From contig JALOQT010000049.1 in assembly GCA_025453375.1 (NCBI GenBank), positions 1 to 6,782 of the forward strand: a stretch of 6,782 nucleotides of DNA. Direction: 5' to 3'. Both the position numbers and the translations under genes were made by a program. This document shows positions 1 to 4,800 of this stretch, piece by piece. The DNA comes from Phycisphaerales bacterium. Its GTDB lineage: Bacteria; Planctomycetota; Phycisphaerae; Phycisphaerales; UBA1924. The notes under the pieces were generated by a model that ran no database searches, was not told where the DNA came from, and worked only from the letters and a program-made list of their open reading frames with translations. How positions within the stretch are numbered: position 1 is the stretch's first letter; each line of letters opens with the position of its first letter.

Positions 1-233
1 CCCCCACCGGCACCGTCATCGGCACCGTCATCCCCCGCGCCGTCACCAGCCTCCCCCTGGCCAGCACCTGGGCCCCGGGCAGCACCCTGACCATCCGCTG
101 GTTCGATGACAACGAAAACCTCTCCTCACCCGACCCCCTCGCCGGCATCGACAACATCTCCATCATCCCCACCCCCGGCGCCGCCGCCCTCCTCAGCCTC
201 GGCGGCCTGGCCCTCGCCCGCCGCCGCCGCTAA
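1..233 (+). CDS. 3' end of an exported protein with a PEP-CTERM-like C-terminal sorting tail (5' partial)
   Basis: The reading frame is open from base 3 to the TAA at 231-233 and gives 76 visible residues; the start lies left of the window. The visible part is rich in Thr, Ser, Asp and Asn, as in secreted beta-rich proteins, and contains a Trp-Phe-Asp-Asp-Asn-Glu-Asn stretch followed by Gly-Ile-Asp-Asn-Ile-Ser. It ends with Pro-Thr-Pro-Gly, about 15 small and hydrophobic residues, then four arginines and the stop. That tripartite tail is the layout of PEP-CTERM-type sorting signals, which exosortase-like enzymes recognise at the inner membrane; here the usual Pro-Glu-Pro reads Pro-Thr-Pro. 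The rest of the protein is unseen, so its function is unknown. A plain C-terminal membrane anchor with a basic stop-transfer end is the alternative reading. Confidence 0.8.
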   Translation, partial: PTGTVIGTVIPRAVTSLPLASTWAPGSTLTIRWFDDNENLSSPDPLAGIDNISIIPTPGAAALLSLGGLALARRRR

Positions 234-252
234 GCCACACCCCGAATCCTTC

Positions 253-269
253 GATGCGCCCCGCGCATC
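253..269 (+). terminator. 7-bp hairpin after the PEP-CTERM-type gene
   Basis: Bases 253-259 pair perfectly with 263-269 across a three-base CCC loop, 19 bases after the stop at 231-233. No T tract follows, so this is not a canonical intrinsic terminator; it may stabilise the mRNA 3' end or help Rho-dependent ending. The stem contains the ATG at 254, which argues against that ATG as the start of rsmA. Confidence 0.35.
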
Positions 270-275
270 ACTCAA

Positions 276-288
276 CCGCGGCACGCGG
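276..288 (+). other. Second small hairpin between the PEP-CTERM-type gene and rsmA
   Basis: Bases 276-280 pair perfectly with 284-288 across a GCA loop, seven bases after the hairpin at 253-269. A pair of stems is more suggestive of a 3' end or leader structure than one alone, but five-base GC stems arise readily by chance in DNA this GC-rich. Confidence 0.25.
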
Positions 289-334
289 CCTCCTCCGCCT
301 CGTGCCGCCTTCAACACCTCCCCTACCCTCCTCC

Positions 335-1171
335 GTGCAGACGCTCGCACAGATCAAAGCGATGCTCGCCGAGCGCGGCGTGCGCCCGCGCCATGCCCTC
401 GGGCAGAACTTCCTCATCGATCACAACCTCCTCAAGCGCCTCATCGACGACGCCGCCCCGCCGCCGCACAGCCTCGTCCTGGAAGTCGGCCCGGGCACCG
501 GCACGCTCACCGAGACCCTCCTGGCCCGAGGCCTTCGCGTCATCGCCTGCGAGCTGGACCCCACCCTCGCCGACGTCGTCACCCAGCGCGTCACCGAACT
601 CGGCTTCGCCGAACGCTTCCGCCTCATCCGAGGCGATTGCCTCGACCCCGGCAAGCGCGTCAGCCGCGAACTGATCAGCGCCATCGGCGATGAACCCTTC
701 TCGCTCATCGCCAACCTGCCCTACGCCGCCGCCACCCCGCTGATGATCGCCCTGCTCATCGACCACCCCCACTGCCGAACCCTGGCCGTGACGATCCAGC
801 GCGAAGTCATCGACCGCCTCGCCGCCAAGCCCAACACCAAGGACTACGGCGCCCTGTCCATCATCGCCCAGAGCCTCGCCACCATCACGCCCCTGGCCAA
901 ACTCCCCCCCGAGTGCTTCTGGCCACGCCCCGAAGTCACCAGCGGCATGGTCCTGCTCACCCGACGCCCAGACCCCCTCACACGCCAGCCACGCGAACTG
1001 GCCGCCTTCTGCCACACCCTATTCTCCAAACGACGCAAACAACTCGGCGCCATCCTCGGCCGCACCGCCCCCCTCCCCGACGGCATCGACCCCGCCCAAC
1101 GCCCCGAATCCCTCACGCCCCAGCAAATCATCGCCACCATGGACCTGCAACCCAGCAGCGCCGACGAGTGA
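335..1171 (+). CDS. rsmA: 16S rRNA (adenine1518-N6/adenine1519-N6)-dimethyltransferase RsmA/KsgA
   Basis: RsmA uses S-adenosylmethionine to dimethylate two adjacent adenines in the 3' terminal helix of 16S rRNA during late small-subunit assembly in the cytoplasm. From the GTG at 335 the protein has 278 residues, close to the usual 270-280. Landmarks in this numbering: Leu-Gly-Gln-Asn-Phe-Leu at 22-27, SAM-binding motif I Glu-Val-Gly-Pro-Gly-Thr-Gly at 50-56, acidic Glu73, Gly-Asp at 100-101, catalytic Asn-Leu-Pro-Tyr at 127-130, Phe-Trp-Pro-Arg-Pro-Glu-Val at 195-201, and the C-terminal Phe-Ser-Lys-Arg-Arg-Lys-Gln-Leu at 230-237. An in-frame ATG at 254 would add 27 Pro/Ser/Arg-rich residues with no family counterpart and sits in a hairpin, so GTG 335 is preferred. 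Neither start has a clear Shine-Dalgarno site. The frame ends inside a GTGACGA-like repeat unit. Confidence 0.95.
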   Translation: MQTLAQIKAMLAERGVRPRHALGQNFLIDHNLLKRLIDDAAPPPHSLVLEVGPGTGTLTETLLARGLRVIACELDPTLADVVTQRVTELGFAERFRLIRGDCLDPGKRVSRELISAIGDEPFSLIANLPYAAATPLMIALLIDHPHCRTLAVTIQREVIDRLAAKPNTKDYGALSIIAQSLATITPLAKLPPECFWPRPEVTSGMVLLTRRPDPLTRQPRELAAFCHTLFSKRRKQLGAILGRTAPLPDGIDPAQRPESLTPQQIIATMDLQPSSADE

Positions 1172-1204
1172 TGAACCATGCCGAAGAAACCACGCCTTTC
1201 GCAC

Positions 1205-1224
1205 GGAGACGCGGAGACGCGGAG
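1205..1224 (+). repeat. 8-base tandem repeat, GGAGACGC x 2.5
   Basis: Two perfect copies at 1205-1212 and 1213-1220 are followed by a half copy at 1221-1224. From memory, similar ACGCGGAG-type strings are dispersed in intergenic DNA of several environmental bacterial phyla; that was not checked here. Confidence 0.7.
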
Positions 1225-1234
1225 GAAAGCTGTA

Positions 1235-1253
1235 ACGAGTGACGAGTGACGAG
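1235..1253 (+). repeat. GTGACGA-family heptamer array (ACGAGTG x 2.7)
   Basis: Two perfect heptamers at 1235-1241 and 1242-1248 are followed by five bases of a third. The same 19 bases occur exactly at 5981-5999. One related unit spans 1163-1174 at the end of rsmA. Confidence 0.8.
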
Positions 1254-1279
1254 CCATTCGTACACCCACCGCGCCTGTC

Positions 1280-1304
1280 CCTTCTCCCGCCCCGCGGGAG
1301 AAGG
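1280..1304. repeat. 11-bp perfect hairpin, REP-like palindrome
   Basis: Bases 1280-1290 are the exact reverse complement of 1294-1304 with a CCC loop. Read on the minus strand, the palindrome together with the GGTGCC and GGCGGATGAGGGTGC flanks resembles the CCCTCATCCGCC...CTTCTCCC palindromic repeats that, as I recall, are dispersed in many proteobacterial genomes. It could act as a bidirectional transcript end between rsmA and the SDR gene, though no T run follows on either strand. Confidence 0.65.
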
Positions 1305-1310
1305 TGCCAA

Positions 1311-1329
1311 GTGCGGCGTCCAGCCGCAC
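1311..1329. other. 7-bp hairpin beside the REP-like palindrome
   Basis: Bases 1311-1317 pair perfectly with 1323-1329 across a five-base loop, six bases after the 11-bp hairpin. The two stems form a paired structure as in bipartite REP/BIME-like elements. It lies about 58 bases beyond the SDR stop on the minus strand. Confidence 0.5.
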
Positions 1330-1351
1330 GAAGGCGGATGAGGGTGCATCC

Positions 1352-1374
1352 CCTGACGCCTGAAGCCTGAAGCC
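1352..1374. repeat. CCTGANG heptamer array after the SDR gene
   Basis: Three units, CCTGACG, CCTGAAG and CCTGAAG at 1352-1372, are followed by CC. The array begins 13 bases past the SDR stop codon in the direction of SDR transcription. Its first 19 bases recur exactly at 4764-4782 behind the membrane-fusion-protein gene. Confidence 0.8.
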
Positions 1375-1387
1375 CCACGCCTTCCCC

Positions 1388-2152
1388 CTACCACCGCATG
1401 TGCACACCCATGTGGTAATACCCGCCCGTCGGGCCATCAGCACCCAGCGTCGCCAGTTGCACGCTCGTCTTGGCGCCCTCGGCAAGCTCAAGCGTCGCGT
1501 TCGGCCCGCCCATATCCGTCTTGACCCACCCAGGGTGCGCCGCGTTGACCTTGATCCCCAGCGATCGCAGTTCGTGCGCCAGGTGATTCGTGAACATGTT
1601 CACCGCCGCCTTGCTGCAGTCATATCCAAGGAACTTGGCCTGATAGATCGAGCTGTTCACGTCCGCGTGTTCCGCGATCGACCCGAGAATGCTCGTCAGG
1701 TTCACCACGCGCGACACGCGCCCCATTTCGCTATTGCGCTTCAGCAGCGGCAGCATCGCCTGCGTCGTCGCCACCAGGCCGAAGAAGTTGATATCAAACG
1801 TCTTGCGCATCGCCGCAATGTCCGCCGTGCTCGCCACGCCCTCGCGTGCATAGTCCAGCCAACCCGCGTTGTTGATCAACGTGTCCAGCCGCCCGAAGCG
1901 CCGCTGCACCTGCTCAGCCGCCTGCGCGATCGACGCCTGATCCTCCACATCCAGCCGCACGAAGATCGCATCGGCCCCGCCATCACGAAGCTCCTTTGCC
2001 GCCGCCTCGCCCCGCTGCGCATCTCGCGCGCCGATCAGCAGCGTCACGCCCTCACCAGCGCGATAGTGCGCGTGCAACTGCCGCGCCGTCTCCAGCCCGA
2101 TCCCCTTGTTGGCGCCCGTGATGAGCACCACCTGCCGTGCAGCGTCCGCCAT
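1388..2152 (-). CDS. Classical short-chain dehydrogenase/reductase, carbonyl-reductase-like
   Basis: This is a cytoplasmic NAD(P)-dependent oxidoreductase of the classical SDR family, 254 residues, a normal length. It shows the Rossmann cofactor motif Thr-Gly-Ala-Asn-Lys-Gly-Ile-Gly at 12-19, Asn-Asn-Ala-Gly at 94-97, catalytic Ser154, and the Tyr177-X3-Lys181 pair, followed by His-Pro-Gly at 207-209 and Thr212. The Asn-Lys in the glycine loop and the Gly-Pro-Thr-Gly-Gly-Tyr-Tyr tail recall the carbonyl reductase (CBR1-like) branch, whose members reduce aldehydes, ketones and quinones with NADPH; the actual substrate cannot be read. The ATG at 2152 has an AAGGAG site eight bases upstream. It lies 88 bases downstream of the nitroreductase on the same strand, so co-transcription is possible, and it converges on rsmA. 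Confidence 0.93.
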   Translation of the reverse strand: MADAARQVVLITGANKGIGLETARQLHAHYRAGEGVTLLIGARDAQRGEAAAKELRDGGADAIFVRLDVEDQASIAQAAEQVQRRFGRLDTLINNAGWLDYAREGVASTADIAAMRKTFDINFFGLVATTQAMLPLLKRNSEMGRVSRVVNLTSILGSIAEHADVNSSIYQAKFLGYDCSKAAVNMFTNHLAHELRSLGIKVNAAHPGWVKTDMGGPNATLELAEGAKTSVQLATLGADGPTGGYYHMGVHMRW

Positions 2153-2160
2153 GCGTCACA

Positions 2161-2166
2161 CTCCTT
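2161..2166 (-). promoter_or_regulatory. Shine-Dalgarno site of the SDR gene
   Basis: The minus strand reads AAGGAG, with eight bases between it and the ATG at 2152. This fixes the start and is one of the clearest ribosome binding sites in the window. Confidence 0.75.
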
Positions 2167-2190
2167 GCACCTCTGTCAACTACCAACCAC

Positions 2191-2216
2191 GTGGGGCAGG
2201 TTTTCAACCTGCCCAC
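2191..2216. repeat. Imperfect hairpin between the nitroreductase and SDR genes
   Basis: Bases 2191-2202 pair with 2206-2216 as an 11-bp stem with a single bulged G and a TTC loop. In the minus-strand transcript it lies 24 bases after the nitroreductase stop and 24 bases before the AAGGAG site of the SDR gene. No T run follows, so it is more likely an mRNA stability or processing stem, or a dispersed palindromic repeat, than a strong terminator. Confidence 0.6.
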
Positions 2217-2226
2217 CTGCCCACCT
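2208..2226. repeat. 8-base tandem repeat, CCTGCCCA x 2.4
   Basis: Two perfect octamers at 2208-2215 and 2216-2223 are followed by CCT. The first copy is also the right arm of the hairpin at 2191-2216, so the repeat may have arisen by duplication of one stem arm. It begins 14 bases past the nitroreductase stop, the same placement as the heptamer arrays behind the other genes. Confidence 0.65.
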
Positions 2227-2240
2227 CCCCCGCCACCACC

Positions 2241-2906
2241 TCACCGCCGAATGAACAGATCCTGCGCCTCATACCGCACCTTCTTCAGCGACGCGAGCCA
2301 GTCGCTGCTGGCGCGATATCCAAACGCCGCCGACACCACGCTGTGATACCCGCTGCCCTTGAGCCCCAGCAGCGTGTCATACTGCCCCGGGTCAAAGCCC
2401 TCCATCGGGCACGCATCGATGCCCATCGCCGCCGCCGTGTAGAGCGCAAAGCCCAGCGCGATGTACGCCTGGCTGCGTGTATACGTCGCAAAGTTCGCGC
2501 CCGGCAGCGTGGCCTCGTTCTTCATCGAGCCGAGCATCATGTCCCGATACGCCGCCAGCCCGGGGTTCATCCCCCCACCGCGCACCTGCATGATCCGCTG
2601 CGCGTACGCCTCGACATCCGCCTCCGTGACGCGATCCTTCGCCGCGATGACGACATAGTGGCTCGCATCAGTCACCTGCCCCTGGTTCCACGCGTGCTTG
2701 CGCAATTCCGCCCGCAGCGCAGGGTTCGCGACCGTCACAAACCGCCACGGCTGCAATCCATAGCTGCTCGGGCTCAGCACCAGCGACTGCTCAATCGCCT
2801 CCCAATCCGCCTGCGGAATCTTCCGGCTCGCATCAAACGCCTTGACCGCATACCGCCACTGAAGCTGCGCCAAAAGCACGTCGGAAGACACGGTCTGCAT
2901 ATTCAT
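2241..2906 (-). CDS. NfsB-like FMN-dependent NAD(P)H nitroreductase
   Basis: The 221-residue protein matches the oxygen-insensitive nitroreductase family (E. coli NfsB is 217), cytoplasmic FMN homodimers that reduce nitroaromatics, quinones or flavins with NAD(P)H. Recognisable blocks are Arg-Tyr-Ala-Val-Lys-Ala-Phe-Asp-Ala-Ser at 18-27, where Arg18 and Lys22 match the FMN-binding Arg10 and Lys14 of NfsB; Ser-Pro-Ser-Ser-Tyr-Gly-Leu-Gln-Pro-Trp at 45-54; Asp-Ala-Ser-His at 80-83; Pro-Met-Glu-Gly-Phe-Asp at 167-172; and Lys209-Val-Arg211, matching Lys205 and Arg207. By my alignment, NfsB Lys74 is Gln77 here, which I believe is common in relatives. A second ATG at 2900 lies six bases after a GAAGG sequence that abuts the ATG at 2906, so the true start may be two codons later. 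Its physiological substrate is unknown. Confidence 0.93.
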   Translation of the reverse strand: MNMQTVSSDVLLAQLQWRYAVKAFDASRKIPQADWEAIEQSLVLSPSSYGLQPWRFVTVANPALRAELRKHAWNQGQVTDASHYVVIAAKDRVTEADVEAYAQRIMQVRGGGMNPGLAAYRDMMLGSMKNEATLPGANFATYTRSQAYIALGFALYTAAAMGIDACPMEGFDPGQYDTLLGLKGSGYHSVVSAAFGYRASSDWLASLKKVRYEAQDLFIRR

Positions 2907-2911
2907 CCTTC
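2907..2911 (-). promoter_or_regulatory. GAAGG ribosome-binding sequence that points to the second ATG of the nitroreductase
   Basis: The minus strand reads GAAGG directly against the ATG at 2906, leaving no spacer, but six bases before the in-frame ATG at 2900. A start at 2900 would give 219 residues. Confidence 0.45.
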
Positions 2912-2960
2912 ACTGTCAGGGTTGGTTGTGAATCACATCGACACGGAAACTCGCTGAGAA

Positions 2961-2990
2961 GGGATCGAGGGATCAAGGGATCAAGGGAAG
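2961..2990. repeat. 8-base tandem repeat, GGGATCAA-type x 3.7
   Basis: Units are GGGATCGA at 2961-2968, GGGATCAA at 2969-2976 and 2977-2984, then GGGAAG. The array is in the 146-base gap between the outer-membrane gene and the nitroreductase, 50 bases upstream of the nitroreductase start. Next to it, GTCGC (2993-2997) and GCGAC (3001-3005) could form a small five-pair stem. Confidence 0.7.
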
Positions 2991-3016
2991 GTGTCGCTAC
3001 GCGACGCTCAACGCTT

Positions 3017-3038
3017 CTGATGCCTGATGCCAGATACC
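3017..3038. repeat. CCTGANG-family heptamer array after the outer-membrane gene
   Basis: Units CTGATGC at 3017-3023 and 3024-3030 are followed by the variant CAGATAC at 3031-3037. The array starts 14 bases past the stop of the outer-membrane gene in its direction of transcription. The variant unit with CAGAT in place of CTGAT recurs in the array at 6026-6054. Confidence 0.75.
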
Positions 3039-3043
3039 TTCCT

Positions 3044-3057
3044 CATCACTCGTCACT
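3044..3057 (-). repeat. GTGACGA-family heptamer pair overlapping the outer-membrane gene stop codon
   Basis: On the minus strand this reads two heptamers, AGTGACG and AGTGATG. The first contains the TGA stop (3053-3055) of the outer-membrane gene. Relative to the plus strand it is inverted compared with 1235-1253 and 5976-5999, but it has the coding-strand orientation of its own gene, as the unit at the rsmA end does. Confidence 0.65.
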
Positions 3058-4630
3058 GCCCCGGGTTCGTCACCGCCTGGCTTTCTTCCCATCCGCCGCC
3101 CAGCGCCTTATAGAGCTGCACCATGCTCAGCGCCGTGCCCCCTTCGCTCGCCACGGCTTGATCCTGCAGCAAAAACAACTGCCGCTGCGTATCGAGCACG
3201 CTGATGAAGTCAGCCAGCCCCTCGCGATACAACTTCGTCGCCAGATCGACCGCCCGCTGCTGCGCCGCCACCGCCTCGCCGAGGATCGCCGTGCGCTGCT
3301 GGCCGCTCTGCACCTGCACAATCGCCGTATCCACCTCACGCAGCGCCCCGAGCACCGACGCTTCATACGCCGTCAGCGCCTGCGCCGCCCGCGCCTCCTG
3401 CACGCCGATATTGGCGCGAATCCGCCCGAAATCCAGCACATTCCACGACACGCCCGGCGCGATCGACCACACGCGGCTGTTGCCGTCGAACATCTCCCCC
3501 AAATTCTTCGTCGCCAGCCCGATCGCCCCGCTCAGCCCGAAGCTCGGATACAGCTCCGCCGTCGCCACGCCGATCCGCGCCGTGGCCGAGGCGATCGCTC
3601 GCTCCGCCGCCCGCACATCCGCCCGCTGCCGCACCACCTCCGTCGGCACCGCCAGCACCAGCTTCCCGCCACCCCCACCCGCCCCAGCACTCACATCACC
3701 CATCGGCAGCGCCGGAATCGCTCGCTTGGCATCCATCGGGCCGGCCGTCAGTTCCTCCACCAGCGCGCCAGGCACCTGCCCGGTCAGCACGCTTAGTGCA
3801 TACGCGCTGGTGCGGATCTGCGCCTCAAAGTCAGGAATCGCCGCCCGCGTCGTGGCCAACTGCGAGCGTGCCCGCGTGACATCCAGTTCGCTCGTGAGGC
3901 CTGCGCGCAGGCGGTTTTCCGTCAGGTCCAGCGTCTGCTGCTGGCTCTCGACATTCTGCCGCGCAATCGCCACGCGCTGCTGGGCCGTGCGCAGTTCGAC
4001 ATAGTTCCGCGCCACCTCCGCCGCGATCATCACGCGCACGTCGCGCATCAGCCACGTCGCCTGCGCGATATCCGCATCCGCCGCTTCGACTGCCCGCCGC
4101 GTCCGCCCCCACACATCCAGTTCCCATCGCGCATCCAGCCCGATCTGGAACAAGTCCCGCCCTTCGCCAAAGTCACCCTTGGGCGTCTGCCCCGTCGTCT
4201 CGCTCGGGGCCGAGCGCGAGTATCCACCGTTGGCATCGACCGTCGGCTTATCACCCGCCGCGACCAAGCCGCGTGCCACCCGCGCCTCGGTCAGCCGCTC
4301 CATCGCCAGGCGAAGATCAAGATTGCTCTCCAGCGCACGCGTCACCAGGCTCGCCAGCGTCGCATCGCCGCCACCCCACTGCGTCCACCACCGCGCCAGC
4401 CCCGCACCATCGGCCCCGCCATCCGGCGCGGCGGTCATCCACGCCGGCATCGGGCTGGCCCACGCCTCCGGCGCCACCGTCTTGGGCTCAACATACTCCG
4501 GACCGACCGCCTTGCACCCAGTCAGCACCACGCTCCCGGCAGCCAGCACCAACAGCACCGCCGCACTCGAGACGCGAGTCATCAGACGAACCCCACCCAT
4601 CCGCCCCCCGCTGACAGCCATCGCCTTCAT
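3053..4630 (-). CDS. NodT-family outer-membrane efflux lipoprotein (TolC/OprM-like outer membrane factor)
   Basis: This is the outer-membrane channel of a tripartite exporter, 525 residues from the ATG at 4630. Residues 1-38 form a lipoprotein signal peptide, with Arg/Lys, a hydrophobic core and the lipobox Val-Leu-Thr-Gly-Cys ending at Cys39; Lys at +2 is compatible with outer-membrane sorting. Family blocks are Trp-Glu-Leu-Asp-Val-Trp-Gly-Arg at 169-176, a Pro-Thr-Glu-Val-Val-Arg-Gln-Arg-Ala-Asp-Val-Arg segment near 329-340, Tyr-Pro-Ser-Phe at 361-364, Asn-Val-Leu-Asp-Phe-Gly-Arg at 397-403, and Tyr-Arg-Glu-Gly-Leu-Ala-Asp at 468-474. The two alternating long helical halves typical of the family are present. 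The frame extends to an ATG at 4744, but those 38 residues are not signal-like and lack a ribosome site. It follows the fusion-protein gene by 170 bases and should pair with it. Confidence 0.93.
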   Translation of the reverse strand: MKAMAVSGGRMGGVRLMTRVSSAAVLLVLAAGSVVLTGCKAVGPEYVEPKTVAPEAWASPMPAWMTAAPDGGADGAGLARWWTQWGGGDATLASLVTRALESNLDLRLAMERLTEARVARGLVAAGDKPTVDANGGYSRSAPSETTGQTPKGDFGEGRDLFQIGLDARWELDVWGRTRRAVEAADADIAQATWLMRDVRVMIAAEVARNYVELRTAQQRVAIARQNVESQQQTLDLTENRLRAGLTSELDVTRARSQLATTRAAIPDFEAQIRTSAYALSVLTGQVPGALVEELTAGPMDAKRAIPALPMGDVSAGAGGGGGKLVLAVPTEVVRQRADVRAAERAIASATARIGVATAELYPSFGLSGAIGLATKNLGEMFDGNSRVWSIAPGVSWNVLDFGRIRANIGVQEARAAQALTAYEASVLGALREVDTAIVQVQSGQQRTAILGEAVAAQQRAVDLATKLYREGLADFISVLDTQRQLFLLQDQAVASEGGTALSMVQLYKALGGGWEESQAVTNPGQ

Positions 4631-4638
4631 CGCCATGT

Positions 4639-4645
4639 CCTTCCT
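4639..4645 (-). promoter_or_regulatory. Shine-Dalgarno site that decides the outer-membrane gene start
   Basis: The minus strand reads AGGAAGG. It is eight bases before the ATG at 4630 and only two before the ATG at 4636, favouring 4630. No comparable site was seen in front of the ATG at 4744. Confidence 0.65.
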
Positions 4646-4763
4646 GTGCCCGCACTGGCTCACAATACTTCGATCAGAGTCTAACCGTACGCCGCCGCCA
4701 CTCGTCGTGTTCATCCTGCCCCATGCCGCCCACCACCCCGGCATGACTCACACGCTCTTCACA

Positions 4764-4787
4764 CCTGACGCCTGAAGCCTGACGCCT
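4764..4787. repeat. CCTGANG heptamer array after the membrane-fusion-protein gene
   Basis: Units CCTGACG, CCTGAAG and CCTGACG at 4764-4784 are followed by CCT. The array starts 13-16 bases past the stop at 4801. It shares 19 exact bases with the array behind the SDR gene (1352-1370). It falls inside the doubtful upstream region of the outer-membrane gene, in the 170-base gap. Confidence 0.8.
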
Positions 4788-4800
4788 AACACCCTCGGCC

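Larger units (their letters stand above)
1172..1387. other. Convergent intergenic region packed with short repeats and hairpins
   Basis: This 216-base gap separates the ends of rsmA (plus strand) and the SDR gene (minus strand). It holds no credible gene. From left to right it carries an 8-base tandem repeat, a 7-base tandem repeat, an 11-bp hairpin, a 7-bp hairpin and a CCTGANG heptamer array, each listed separately. Its position makes it the likely termination zone for both transcripts, although no T-tract terminator is present. Confidence 0.7.

Noticed and set aside
254..334. N-terminal extension of RsmA from ATG 254
   Set aside because: The added 27 residues are low-complexity, have no family counterpart, and the ATG sits in a perfect 7-bp stem. 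GTG 335 gives a normal-length protein.
1172..1242. Small frame beginning near 1178 as a separate peptide gene
   Set aside because: It runs through the octamer and heptamer repeats and has no ribosome site or recognisable sequence.
1205..1374. CRISPR array
   Set aside because: Units are 7-8 bases, directly abutting, without 25-40-base repeats or unique spacers, and no cas genes are present.
1319..1965. 15-base match between the convergent gap (1319-1333) and the SDR coding region near 1951
   Set aside because: A single short GC-rich match inside a conserved coding region is most likely chance and does not extend on either side.
1400..2957. Long plus-strand open frames opposite the SDR and nitroreductase genes
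   Set aside because: They are Arg/His/Pro-rich antisense shadows produced by high GC at third codon positions. The minus strand gives complete, well-conserved enzymes.
3020..4004. Plus-strand open frames opposite the outer-membrane gene
   Set aside because: Low-complexity, arginine-, alanine- and serine-rich products without any domain, fully covered by a recognisable NodT-type protein on the other strand.
4646..4700. Sigma-70-like promoter before the outer-membrane gene
   Set aside because: A TTAGAC-like and a TATTGT-like hexamer can be found on the minus strand, but they are only 11 bases apart, too close for a normal promoter.
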